Part shown: one piece after another, positions 1 to 10,470 of the stretch
Numbering within the stretch: the first letter of the stretch is position 1
Layout of the letters: each line of letters opens with the position of its first letter
DNA from: Neolecta irregularis DAH-3
Lineage: Eukaryota; Ascomycota; Neolectomycetes; Neolectales; Neolectaceae
Length of the DNA stretch: 16,119 nt
Assembly (NCBI GenBank): GCA_001929475.1
Contig: LXFE01000996.1
Span: forward strand, 1-16,119
Direction: 5' to 3'
Position numbers and translations under genes: made by a program
Notes under the pieces: model-generated
Seen by the model: only the letters and a program-made list of their open reading frames with translations
Told to the model about the DNA's origin: nothing
The model's database searches: none

Positions 1-90
1 CATGTATATATAGCACCTATGTGGAAGATAGCCGTCATCCTTACGGTGACGACTAACTGCCACATAGTTAGTCCTCAGTTACATCTTCCA
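1..90 (-). mobile_element. possible LTR end (structured, TATA-bearing)
   Basis: This stretch is dense in inverted repeats. The arms at 22-29 and 83-90 pair over 8 bp. They enclose a hairpin at 34-50 (6 bp, 5-nt loop) and a perfect 8-bp hairpin at 51-73 (7-nt loop). Read on the minus strand it starts TGGAAGATGTAACTGAGG and reaches a TATATATACATG edge at 1-12. That layout resembles the U3 part of fungal copia-type LTRs as I remember them: a TG start, hairpins, then a TATA box. If so, the element would extend leftward out of the window and would lie about 140 bp downstream of the DOCK stop codon. No protein-coding part, second LTR or target-site duplication can be seen, so a structured 3' region of another kind remains possible. 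Confidence 0.33.
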
Positions 91-227
91 TCCCTTGAAT
101 AATCGATACTTTCTCTATTCGACACTCAAACATTAGATATGGAGACAAAAAACCCAGGCCATTAAACATCTAAATCGCTGCATGGAACAGAAAAAACTGG
201 ACGCTGTCCCTCTCAGTACACATTATT

Positions 228-3200
228 TCATTTATCTGATGACTGTGAGAATTTCCTTCCACCCGTAAGGGTCCGTATAATATTGCCGGCGCTCTTTTCA
301 AACACACTCGAGCCTTTCATTCGAAATGTGAAGCTTTTACGACTGCTTACACTATTTTGTCTAAGCGAGGAAACTGTACAATCAGAGGTAGTGTTTGGGG
401 TGGTTCGAGGTCTAGATATTGAACTGCTGCTCGCCGCCAGGAAACTCGGACCCTTCGTCGATGTCACAATATTAAGGTTCTGAGTTGAGGTCTCTACGAG
501 TTTGAAAGGGTTGGCGATGAGGATTGGCGTGCTTGGTGATTCATTAGGGTTGGGCAAAGTCGAATTTAATAGACCAGAAGGATCTTCCAGAGGAGTTAGA
601 CCTGATAACTCCTGTGCAAAGCTTTGTTCAAACCCTAGAATATTAAATTCAAATAAATACTTGACTGTACGAGCTGCAATTGGATCGTGCTCTGCCTTTC
701 GCTCCGGAGGTATCAACGACTCGTGAATTTGAAGTAATCGTCTGAGAATACTCACCTATCCCATTAATTTACGTCGGTATAGGCTGATAGACCTGGTCGT
801 CGATAGCAGCCTTCAAAGGTTTCACAAATTCTCCTTTTCTTTTCCCTTCATTCAGGAACTCATCTCGAAAATAAATAGTCCCTGCTCTTGGAGAAGAATC
901 AAGGGTTCTTTGAATGATTTTGGTCAATGGAGAGATATCAATCTTGTCTGTTTCAGTGACATATGCATACTTTCGCTCAATATTGAGGAGTTGAGTATTC
1001 TTTCGAGAAATTATTTCGATCGCGTTTTCGATAGGACTGGCACGTATCAGGGCAACAGTGATTATTTCAGACCTCCGCAGAATTGTTGGGAACACGAATT
1101 CGGTAAGCATGATGGTCTTCTCGGTCCAATTGTCAAGGAATGAAGAAGGCGTGGTCGACGAGATACCTAGCTCCTCCCTCGTCAGTGGCCTCGAGAAGCT
1201 GAATTTGTTGACATTATTATACTTGTAGTACTCCCGAACGCGCGGAAAGACATCAGATCTTTGGAGGACAGGCAGCTGTAGATCGGGTTCTGGTTTAACG
1301 TGGGTTATTTGGATGTACTGAATATTCTGATTAAGAACCTCCTCGTCGAATGGAGTACGGGAAGTGAGTAATTGAGCTGCAGGGTACAAACTAGCTATCC
1401 TTTCGCAAAATACTGAAAGTTTTTCCCCAGGTGCGCCCTGGTAAATGAAGTCCTTATTTCGTACGGAAACTGGACAACCGAGACCGTAAAATGCCACACG
1501 AAAATATTCTGGAAACTGTCGATCATGAAGAATGATATCCTCGTAAAACATAGCTTGTTGTCGAAGTAGCTTTGGCACTTGGGCGTAATTGAATGAAGTC
1601 CCTTGATATTGCAAAATAAGTTCTCCTACAAATTTAATAGCCAGTTCCCAGGCACGGCCTTGAGCAAGTAGCTGTATTATTTGTATAGCGAGGCTTTCCT
1701 TTCGCTCAAAGGCTGTTTGTGCTGGCATGAACGGCGACTGGAGCGTAGGGAGTATGGTGTCGAGATCCCAATCGTATATATCGCAGTGTAACTTCAACGC
1801 CAGTGCACCTTCGATATAATTCTTACTAATGACATGTGCTTCTACCATCTGATGCCTACAACTTTAAATTAGGATCGACGTAGAGATTATACACGAATCG
1901 AATGTAGATTTCTTCCCGATCGAGGCCCTTAACAAATTCCATCAATCGCAACGTGTCCATGATCCGGTCATTTTGATAAGCGTCGTCTTGTGGGAGACTG
2001 TAAAGATTTATAAGGAGCTCGAAAAATTGGTCGACCGTTTGAAGAACGTTATCAAGTTTCGCCATAAAATCTTGCCCAATATTGATTGCTTCAAAAGCGA
2101 CCTGAATCTGATCGAGAAAGAACGCCTTCGATATTCGATCTGCGAGATAGCGTTTAGAATAGAATAACCTATCAAGACACTATTAATTGATCAGCCATCA
2201 ATTTTCGGTTGGAAAATCACATCTATCATCTCTATTTGAATGACTAAAATGTCATCATTTAAGGTATATTCGTTGATAATCATCGTCTGTAATACTTGCA
2301 CGGCTACAGTTCGTAGATCGTCATGATGCGAGAGACATAGTTCAACGATTGGTGCGATAAGTGAAGGGACATATTGCACCTGATATCCTCCAATTCTGTC
2401 GAAAGGAATATATTTCATATCGTCCTGAGTTTGAGACCAACCTATTTCATGCCACAGGGTTTGGAACAACTCTGCACCGAGACCCCGAATGTCTCCTGAT
2501 ATCCTCCATACCGCCCGTCGTTTCTGAGGGCGAAAAGTTTCAATTGCGAGATCTTCCGATCCGATCAATCGTAAAAGCAGCATAAGATATGATTGCCATA
2601 CAGTTGTATTAAACAATTCAGCATTTTCTGGCTCGGGAATGAATTTTTTGAGGAAAGGGTCTGCAAGAATACTCGAGATACGAAGAATGGTTTTATGATT
2701 GGCAACATGTGAAGTCAACCAAGTTTTAGGAAAGGCATCGCCGGTCAATATTGATAGACAAGAGGTGAATATCTTTTCGAGTGTGTATGCCTTTGCTGGG
2801 ATAGCTAATTCAGAAAACTTTACTCTCACCGTAGGAAGAACATTTTCGAGATTAACGACTAAACCATATATGGTCATCAAAACGGCAGAGAGTTCTGCAG
2901 TTACCTCATCGTAATCTTCTTCTTGCGGTTCTATTGAGCGAAGGTTAGGTGGATTGCTCATGTTCGAGAATGGAAATGATATAGGAAATAACTGTGTCCC
3001 TTGATTCGGAGATTTGTTGTCCTTTGCGAGACAATAGACGTAGGTGATTTTTGGGAGGATATGAAGGAAACCTTGAATGGTATCACTAGTTCCTGGTTGA
3101 ACCCCATCACTTTTAAACGTTGTCCATAATTCATTAGTCAGAATAGCTAGGATAGTTGAGCATAATCGAGCTTGTTCTCGCCACTGAGTTCTCGCTTTCT

Positions 3201-6200
3201 CTTCTTCTGGTATAGGTTCCCCGAGGATAGGTTCAATCCATTCCATGACATTCGCAAATACTGTTGGTCGAAGAGTTTTTTCCATAAAACTTGGTGAGCG
3301 ACATATCGAAATTACGAGAAGGAGTTTATATGTTGCTATTTTTCCCGCGATTTCTCGACAGGCGGCCATGAAGTCCGATGCGATCTCGAAGACTGTTGCA
3401 ACTGGGAAAATGGCTTGGAGTTCTAGCAATAGACCCATAAAGTGTTGAAGAACTAGAGTTTGGGTGCCGAGGATTGAAGAGGGCGATGCTGTTTTAATGA
3501 TATTTTGCAAACTCTTGAATAGACCCTTGATATCTTTGACGAACGTTTGTTCCTAAGAATTACTTTCAAGAAGAGAAGCACCATCATACATTGTGCTGTG
3601 GGTTGATACCAATCGTATCCTCTTTAGGTCGTTGCTGCTGACGAGCTAAAATGATGAACCTAAGAATATGTTTCCAAACTTTAATAAACATCCTTAATCT
3701 CTTCGCAACAGCTGAGTTTGATGGATCAAACAATAGTCTATGGATTGCTCTGAATATTGCCGAGTTGGCGAATGGGAAAGTGAACCGGTGATTAATATAC
3801 TCTTCAACAATTGGTTCGAAATTTGGAACTCGACTGAAAAATTAAAAATACAGGGTCACAAAAGAGGATAGTACCGGTCATACATGATACCGAGCACGTT
3901 CACAATTACATCAAACACTAAATCATCCATATGCCCTTTTGGATTGGCCTCCGTAAGGATTTCAAATAGTGAATCGAAAACTTCAGGCAACAACTTTTAT
4001 AATCAGCACCAACAAATGAATATATCTTTTTCCACACCTTGACAATTTCCATTTCGGGGACAAAGATCGTCTTTTTTAGTATCTCTCCGAGAATTTCTCC
4101 ACGTTCCTGCTCGTCCTCGTTTGCTAGCTTTTTCCACGCAAACAACTGAAGTAGCGCTTCATTTTGTGTATATTTGGTCGAACAAAGAGACGTTGAGACA
4201 TGGAGAACACTTTTCCCTACAATAGTCGTCTGGGGTTGATTTCCTTCAGATATTGGAGAAGTAGCAGATGAGGGCCGACCGATGATACTACCGGGCCTTA
4301 ATTTAAAATGCTGAAGGTCAACATAGGTTTCCGGACGGTCTGCTATTTGGTCATATCGGTATAAAATGAGTTGATGATCCCCATCCTGAACGATGGTATT
4401 TGTGAACAGTGGCATCCAGGCAATCGCCAGGGGCGCATCTAAAATTCCTTCTTTCCGCAAATTAGCGAGTGTGAATACTGCAAAAGATCCTTCGATATCT
4501 TCTGGCGGTATCCTCAGATTGATCGTTTCCATCCACTCGGGATCATTGGTATGATGTATCACAAAAGACTGATAAGTCAACGATCCGCGTTCGACACCTC
4601 CTGATCGATATATCACACGATTAATTCTTCCTCCATGTCTATCACGTATTTCTAATGACAACTGTATGCTTCGGAGAGCTGTCGACGGAGTGCTAGAGGG
4701 TGCATGGAGACCGAATTTCTTTGGAAAAGGCAATGCACCGGATAGATCTGCCTTTTTAATTGTAAGGTAAAGGTCGGAACGAGGAAAAGTCGGCGCATTA
4801 TGAAATTGGAGACGTTGGATTATGGGTGTTAATTGCAAATCTATGGGATGGGTTTTCCGAAGTGAGGCGAGAGAATCAGATGTAAAAACCGATATGCTAA
4901 CTCCGATATGATCTGCTCGATGATGTTTGACACTACAAACGTTAGCCTATTTAATGAACAAAAAACGTTCAACTTATTCGTCCGCGAATTAATTATCTCA
5001 GCAGGAAGACCTGAAATTGCATTCTCTCCTCCGGTAGGTACAAAGATCCTCATAATGAGATCAAGAGCACCATTGACCTCGTTTTGTACTCTTAAGAGTT
5101 CACTGATATCGAGAACAGCGCACCCAAAAGCTCTTCTACAGCTTTGATGAGGAACGTTGGGTACAGAAGCGATAGTCGCATTCATTGTCAAAGTCTTCTC
5201 AGGACGAAATAACATCGATACTCTTGAAGTTGTGTTTCGACCGACAGTATTCTTAAGAGGACTTCGAGACATGAGATCGATCTGGTTGACACTGAATAAT
5301 TCCTTCAAATCACCGACTTTGAACACCTGACATATCAAAAAGATTTCTCCTGAAATATCTCGAGGGATAACTTCTGTAAATAGGGCTTTACGCTGGTTAT
5401 TAGTTGATACACCCTGAGAGTTGAGTGTCATTATCCAAGGTTCCGATAATGGCTTCTGTTCATTCCCAGCGTACAGGTAAAACACCAATTCTACATGTTC
5501 CCGTTTACCTGTGCAAACAGCAGCATTGAACTTTTGTACATTTAACAGGACATGTGTTGACGAAATCGAAGAACGAATGTGTGAACTGATATCTGGTTGC
5601 ATGAATGCAGGTGGCAGAACATTCCTGTTTTGCACTTTATTTCGTGATGCAATTTGAGCTTGCAGAGCCATCAAGACCACTGGACTTGATGAATTTTCGC
5701 CATCTAGAACTCTTCCATCGACCTCGTTTCGAAGGATGATTTCGCCTTGACCAGGACGAATGCGATTTCCCTCGGTCAACCGCCAAACAGCTTCACTCCG
5801 AACTTTCTCCAGTTCCCCTTCGGTAAAAATACAGGATAAGAGCTTCTGTCTGCATGATTCGAGTTGATTTATATATTCAACGATTGTATTGAATAAAGAA
5901 TAATTTTGATTTTGGAGAAGCGGATGGAGATGAGTATGCCATTCACGAACGGCAGCCGATATTTCGTCTATTAGAGGTTCTTTTTGACCCAGTTCTGTCT
6001 CATCTCCAGCTTTCAATGCAGGTAATGGAGGAGCAGGTCTTTGACGTTCTGAAGAGGCAGATGAAGGCATAGTGGGTAGTTTTGGGATCTTTACTGAAAC
6101 TCGATATCGATTGGGAGACGACGATGTATTCTGAGAATATGCAGATGCGGTGACAGAGCGAGATCTGCGAACTACTCGGTCGTATGCGGAAGACGAATCA

Positions 6201-6622
6201 ATAATTCTACCAGATATTGATTTAGCAGCATCATCATAATTGGGTTCGACGTCTTTTCCATCCCATAGATCATTGCCCTCGGAATCGCTCAGATAGTCTT
6301 TTATATGGACAAATGCGGCGGGGAATATCCCGACATATACTCTTGGCTCGTTTGTCCCTTCTGCAACTGTAGAAAGCAAGGATGAAGTAACGACGTAACC
6401 TCTGAGCCATGCTGCAGCTTGCTCAAAAACATACACTTCATCACCAATATCCAACGACACTTCATGGGCAACAGGATCCTCGGTTGCATCCGTCTGCTTG
6501 GAAACAATACTACTACGCCCACGACTCTGCAGGGTCCGGTCGTCAGAGGCACGAAAGGGAAAGATGGCTACACCGTATCCGATGTTCTGGAGCGGTTTCC
6601 AGGGGATGAGAAGGCTGAACAT
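228..6622 (-). CDS. DCK1: DOCK-family guanine nucleotide exchange factor (DCK1-like), 8 exons
   Basis: This is a complete gene for a 2,038-residue DOCK protein, an atypical exchange factor that loads GTP onto Rac/Rho-type GTPases at the membrane, usually together with ELMO/Lmo1. Exons run 6622-4974, 4932-4038, 3993-3875, 3833-3590, 3552-2221, 2179-1893, 1855-793 and 755-228. The introns are 41, 44, 41, 37, 41, 37 and 37 nt, all GT-AG, and the exons sum to 2,039 codons. An SH3 domain occupies about residues 15-109 (AIFPF, W72, GIFPAAFV). A C2/DHR-1 domain covers about 590-780 (PRSDLYLTI start). A helical middle contains SSILGTQTLVLQHF. The catalytic DHR-2 covers about 1480-1885 (DWDLDT, FERKE, FYGLG near 1631, KAAIDDQV). 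The last 130 residues are Ser/Thr/Pro-rich and probably disordered. The start ATG has an A at -3 and directly precedes the PWKPL segment found at the N-terminus of fungal homologues. The splice joins restore family-typical sequence such as EMID-CLDRLF and VPEMEIVK-LLPEVF. Confidence in the family is very high; individual splice sites are hand-derived. Confidence 0.95.
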
Positions 6623-7201
6623 TGTGCTATGGCAACACTCTAAACCTCGATTCGAGTTTCAGAGTGGACGGAGACAATTACGGAAAAGGGGGAAGCTTAA
6701 TGGTCTGCGCAATCCTAGCGTCGGGGGTCATCTAGCCTTCATTTTCGTGTTTGTTCTGTCGGTCGAAACGTGGGTCCCCGGAATGTTCCAGATCCATTTA
6801 TGATATGGTGGTAAACGACTCTAGTCATGTTTCACAAATACTGCATTGCAACGCGTATCTTAGCAGGTGGTGGTCGGGATGTTTTTTTGGGTGGTTAGGC
6901 CAAACAAAATGCAGTCTTCTAAATCTTGGGAAAGCCAGTCTCGCTGCTATTACAACAGCCAAAGACTGCTAAACACATCTTCACTCTCCAAAAAGTAACA
7001 TAAAATCTGTGGTGGTGGCTACAAGTGGCATTGGATTGTCAAAATACTCTATTTTAGAGCGGTGGGTTTTCCAGGTCACAAAGCCGAGTTTCAGATTTTG
7101 TTCTTCTCCACTGCAAATAACCATAATATCTACCAACGAGAAGCACTTTGCTTCCGCATGCTTCCACCAGTAATGCCACTATTCTGAAGTTCTGGAGAAC
7201 T
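6623..7201. promoter_or_regulatory. divergent intergenic promoter region
   Basis: These 579 bp separate the start codons of the DOCK gene (leftward) and the histidine phosphatase gene (rightward), so they must hold both promoters and 5' UTRs. No obvious TATA box is placed well for either gene. An ACGCGT hexamer at 6851-6856 matches the MluI cell-cycle box of yeasts, but one hexamer is weak evidence. Short open frames here continue out of the DOCK antisense strand and show no protein-like character. Confidence 0.6.
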
Positions 7202-7946
7202 ATGTCGAATAGGCCTGCTTTCTCGAGAATAATTATCTATTTAATTCGGCACGGACAGAACATTGACGATGCTTCAAGCCGATGGGCCGGCACAAGGGAT
7301 TATGGGTATTTTCTTTTGAAAAATTGTTTGCTAATGTTAGACTTACACCCTTTGGCAAATTGGTAAATTCAAACTTGAAAATTTGATTGATTCGAAATAG
7401 CAATCACAAGCCTTGTCCAATTCTCTAAAATTGCGCCGCTTTGACAAAATTTACTCTTCAACCCTGAGAAGAGCGAAACAAACTGCGGAATTTATCCATT
7501 CCCTGCATCCATCAATACCATTAATCGAATCCTCTCTACTGATTGAACAAAATTTGGGGAAATGCCAGGGGCAGTCTTACAACGATAAAACACTCCCACC
7601 ATTTGAAGAAACGTCCCAAGAGTTATATAGCCGCGCCTCAGAATTCTGGAATGAAATAAAGCAAGAGAAAGGTAGCCTAGTCATCGTCTCGCACGCCCTA
7701 TTTCTGGCATCATTCCTACACTTTCTATGCGATAAATACGGAGTTGAGAAGCCTACGATATTCTATATCAATACCGGCTGGACTAGTCTGTCGATTGAAG
7801 AAGGAAGATTGAGGATTTTGGAGATTAATCAGAATGGACATTTAGACACCATCCATATGACAAGAACCATGCGACCACGACAAGGTAAAGCCATCCATCA
7901 GACACGGAGGTCAATTCGTGATTACTTTAATACACAAGGTGGGTGA
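7202..7946 (+). CDS. histidine phosphatase superfamily (phosphoglycerate mutase-like) protein
   Basis: This three-exon gene encodes 223 residues. Exons are 7202-7305, 7341-7362 (only 22 nt) and 7401-7946; the introns are 35 and 38 nt. The joined product reads through AGTRDYG-LTPFGKL-QSQAL, the normal spacing for the family. The catalytic set is complete: LIRHGQ near residue 15 with the phospho-accepting His, the SSTLRRAKQTAE arginine motif, the acidic EQNLGKCQGQ segment, and VSHA with the second catalytic His. Length and layout fit small cytosolic fungal phosphatases of the phosphoglycerate-mutase branch, such as the yeast YOR283W/Det1 type. The substrate cannot be read from sequence, and it need not be a mutase. 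The first ATG in frame is at 7202, with A at -3; the frame is open further upstream but lacks an ATG. It is transcribed away from the DOCK gene. The 22-nt middle exon is unusually small but is needed to restore the frame. Confidence 0.9.
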
Positions 7947-8549
7947 TTCTACTCTCAACTCCTCTTGATTGTTGATTCATTGGAATTCGGTATCCGCAAA
8001 CCAAAGCTTTTTCAGACACCTGAACTAGGAAGATGTTGGTTCCTAATGGATTCCAGATTCGCCTGGGGTCATAGCAAGCCTACTTCCATGTACAACATTC
8101 GCCTGGATCCGAGTTACCATCACTTTCGGATTGCTTATCACGAAAAAGCCCCATTGTCATCTGGCTCTATACTTTGGGCTTCATCAATCTGCCTTACTAC
8201 GATGATCTATGCCTTCGGGAGAATTTCGGAGGAATTTCAAGAGTGTATATCATCTGGGATGGAGTAGGACGATATTAAATGTGTCGGATTCGACACCAGG
8301 TTTATATTTTGTCTCAATAATTGCGAGACTTCCTCATGGGACCTATCCTTCTTCACTAAAGACAACTATTTACTTTGCATACAGATATTACTCGATATCT
8401 TGTCAACGGCTGCCTTTCAATTTAGATGTGCATCAACAACGCAACTCTTATCTTCGTCTTATTCTATACTTGGTGAAAAGAGACAGGTATTATGTCTGAA
8501 GAGTGATCTGTTAGTCGTGATTCTGGCATGTCCAATGAAATCCATAAGC

Positions 8550-8592
8550 CTTTTTCTTTTTCTTTTTCTTTGATCGATTCGAAAAACGATCA
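8550..8592. repeat. (CTTTTT)3 tract followed by a small hairpin
   Basis: Three tandem CTTTTT units (8550-8570) are followed directly by a 6-bp inverted repeat, TGATCG at 8571-8576 and CGATCA at 8587-8592, with a 10-nt A-rich loop. This is a simple microsatellite with a minor palindrome and no assigned function. Confidence 0.7.
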
Positions 8593-8790
8593 TTGTTCGT
8601 ACCGTGTCTTCAGCCTAAGAGACATATACCCCTGGTTGTGCTGATGCCCGATAATACTTGTTCCTGAAACGATCTCCGTCTTTTCAGGATGATATGCAGG
8701 CGTCTCGGTGCTCTTTCCTTTCCAGATAAGCATTGAACCAGTTTGTAATTAACACCTGATAGCACAATCCTGCCGTGTATATCACCCAAA

Positions 8791-8997
8791 TTACATAACC
8801 AAACAAAGGTTTGGATCAACAGGAATTTGCACTTCACTCAAAGTCTGACTTGCAATGGATGATGTAGAATCTTGGTGTGCCCTCTCAACAATGTAATTCG
8901 GCCAGGTAGGGTAATATCCGCTTTTTCCAGTCAACAAAATTTGTCTTGTTTCTGTATTTGATGAGGTCGGAGGCGATGAAGATTGAGGGCCTGTCAT
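8791..8997 (-). CDS. doubtful short ORF, weak retroelement-gag flavour
   Basis: From an ATG at 8997 a minus-strand frame encodes 68 residues, beginning MTGPQSSSPPTSS and including ILLTGKSGYYPTWPNYIV. The 'L-TG-S-Y--W' pattern faintly recalls the N-terminal part of copia-type gag proteins. Another minus-strand frame (8610-8837) overlaps its end and repeats an 'IVLSGVNYKLV' phrase. No splice join between them restores a convincing longer protein. It may be a decayed retroelement fragment, a small real gene, or chance. Confidence 0.15.
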   Translation of the reverse strand: MTGPQSSSPPTSSNTETRQILLTGKSGYYPTWPNYIVERAHQDSTSSIASQTLSEVQIPVDPNLCLVM

Positions 8998-10470
8998 TCC
9001 CAATGCTTTACTATTTTTTGAAATTGGCTGGGTTTATATGATTTCAAGAAGTTGCCTATTCGGGCGCTTAATACAAGTATTACTTGTTCAGGCTGTAAAT
9101 GCAAGGTGATTGTGGAAAAACCGATGTCGACAAAAGGTTCTAGCCATAGTCTTTCTTTCAAAACAAAGGGAATACGGAACTATAGACCCTTGAAGCCTTA
9201 GAATCTCTTTGTTCTTTATGGATTTTTCTTTTTTCGTCGACCAACAGATCTCGCCAACAGACACTGTACATGACCAGTTACTAGAATAGATGATCAGACA
9301 TAACTGATCGAAAGACTTGTTGGAATTATAAGTTGGCAGAGAAACTGGAATGAGTTGTCACTTTGAGTGAGCGATTCAGCAAGATCTCTTCGGAGTTCCG
9401 GCAAAAGCCAGGTACAAAAGGCTTTTTCAAACTCAGTTGCCGCTTAACAAATACCTGTCCAGCACCGAAAGAAAATAGTCGTTTCTACTGCCGGATTAAT
9501 TGAAAGTTTTTTAACAGTAGAACGTCTTCTCAGCGCGCTATAGCACCATGTAAATTATGACATGCTCTCTGTTAAGCACTTTCACTAATTAAGAGGGAAA
9601 AATAAAGGCTGGAAAGTCGCGAAACAATAGATCTATCTGATATAGTATACTTTGTCTTGAAGAAGTTTCTAAATAAACAGGACAATGAGGATAAAGGGTT
9701 CGATCATCCGCTAAATTCCCGTTGTCTAATATTAGTCAACAGCAAAATATTTTGGATTGGCACAGGAAGCATACTTTAGTACAAGCAGAGAGTTGAGTTA
9801 TTGCATAAACATTACAATTGTATCAGTATCGTGTAACATCTCTCCATCTTTGACAATTCGATCAGAGGTTTTGACATAAAACATCCTCCTCAAAGTCAAT
9901 TGTCGAAAAATTGGTTTCCTGGTATCAAAATACCACGGGCCAATAGCAATCTCAGACTCCAGGTAAGAAAAAATCTGGGCGGTATTTCAGGAGGCAGTCG
10001 TTCTAGTGCGCAGCTTTGTGAACCTTTTGTGAAAGGTCAAACAAAAGCAGCCAGGTATATTCTTTTCCATTTGAAGAATCCATTCAAAGAATCAAAAATT
10101 AGAGCAGCTCTTTTAACTACTGCTACCGACACTGTACGGCGCTTAGCATAGTTCTCACCTCAGACAGGTGTTTGATAAGACAAGGCACATGAAGAATTGT
10201 TAGCGACTGTTACAGATTTCGGCGGCTAAGAAACAAAATTAAACTGCATTCGATATTTGAGTATCTCTATATTATCTAATAAGAAATCAGAAACTCAAAG
10301 TGTCACGGCCTAGTTCCAATCTCGTTTGGCTTTAAGATCTGGAAACCCGTTTCATCTAAATTTATATTTCACCACGTAAGTTCAAATAATTTAATTTGGA
10401 AAGCCGAATAGGCAAAGTCTAACAGACCACTGCCACACGTTGTCGTCAAATCGACATTGATTGGTTAGAC

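Larger units (their letters stand above)
7947..10470. other. 2.5-kb interval without a supportable gene
   Basis: I find no recognisable gene in this long gap between the phosphatase and the methyltransferase. It contains overlapping plus-strand open frames at 7965-8267 and 8209-8499 (100 and 96 codons), two overlapping minus-strand frames at 8610-8997, and an 83-codon plus frame at 9900-10151 that has no ATG start. None shows a motif or a splice-linked continuation I can defend. Small-scale structure includes a (CTTTTT)3 tract at 8550-8570, a short hairpin at 8571-8592, a TGGTAT/ATACCA hairpin near 9920-9935 and a CACCT/AGGTG hairpin near 10157-10171. The last few hundred bases must contain the promoter and 5' UTR of the methyltransferase gene. 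Confidence 0.6.

Noticed and set aside
21-91. Hammerhead-type ribozyme for the three-way junction
   Set aside because: The conserved CUGAUGA and GAAA core elements are missing on both strands.
3994-4037. Apparent frameshift in the DOCK gene near an A-run, suggesting a pseudogene
   Set aside because: A 44-nt GT-AG intron with a GCTGAT branch-like site restores VPEMEIVK-LLPEVF, the family sequence, with no indel needed.
4841-4973. The 593-codon DOCK open frame continuing to a stop at 4841
   Set aside because: Its last 44 or so residues lose family similarity. Splicing out 4933-4973 joins in frame to a segment that leads into the C2 domain, so this tail is intron read-through followed by the wrong frame.
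9690-9715. GGGTTCGATC resembling a tRNA T-loop
   Set aside because: The bases on either side do not pair into a T-stem, and no acceptor, D or anticodon arms are found upstream.
9900-10151. 83-codon plus-strand frame
   Set aside because: It opens with TTG and has no ATG near its start, no motif and no splice-linked partner; treated as chance.
10460-10464. ATTGG (inverted CCAAT) before the methyltransferase ATG
   Set aside because: It is only 6 bp from the start codon, too close to act as a promoter CCAAT box unless the true start lies elsewhere.
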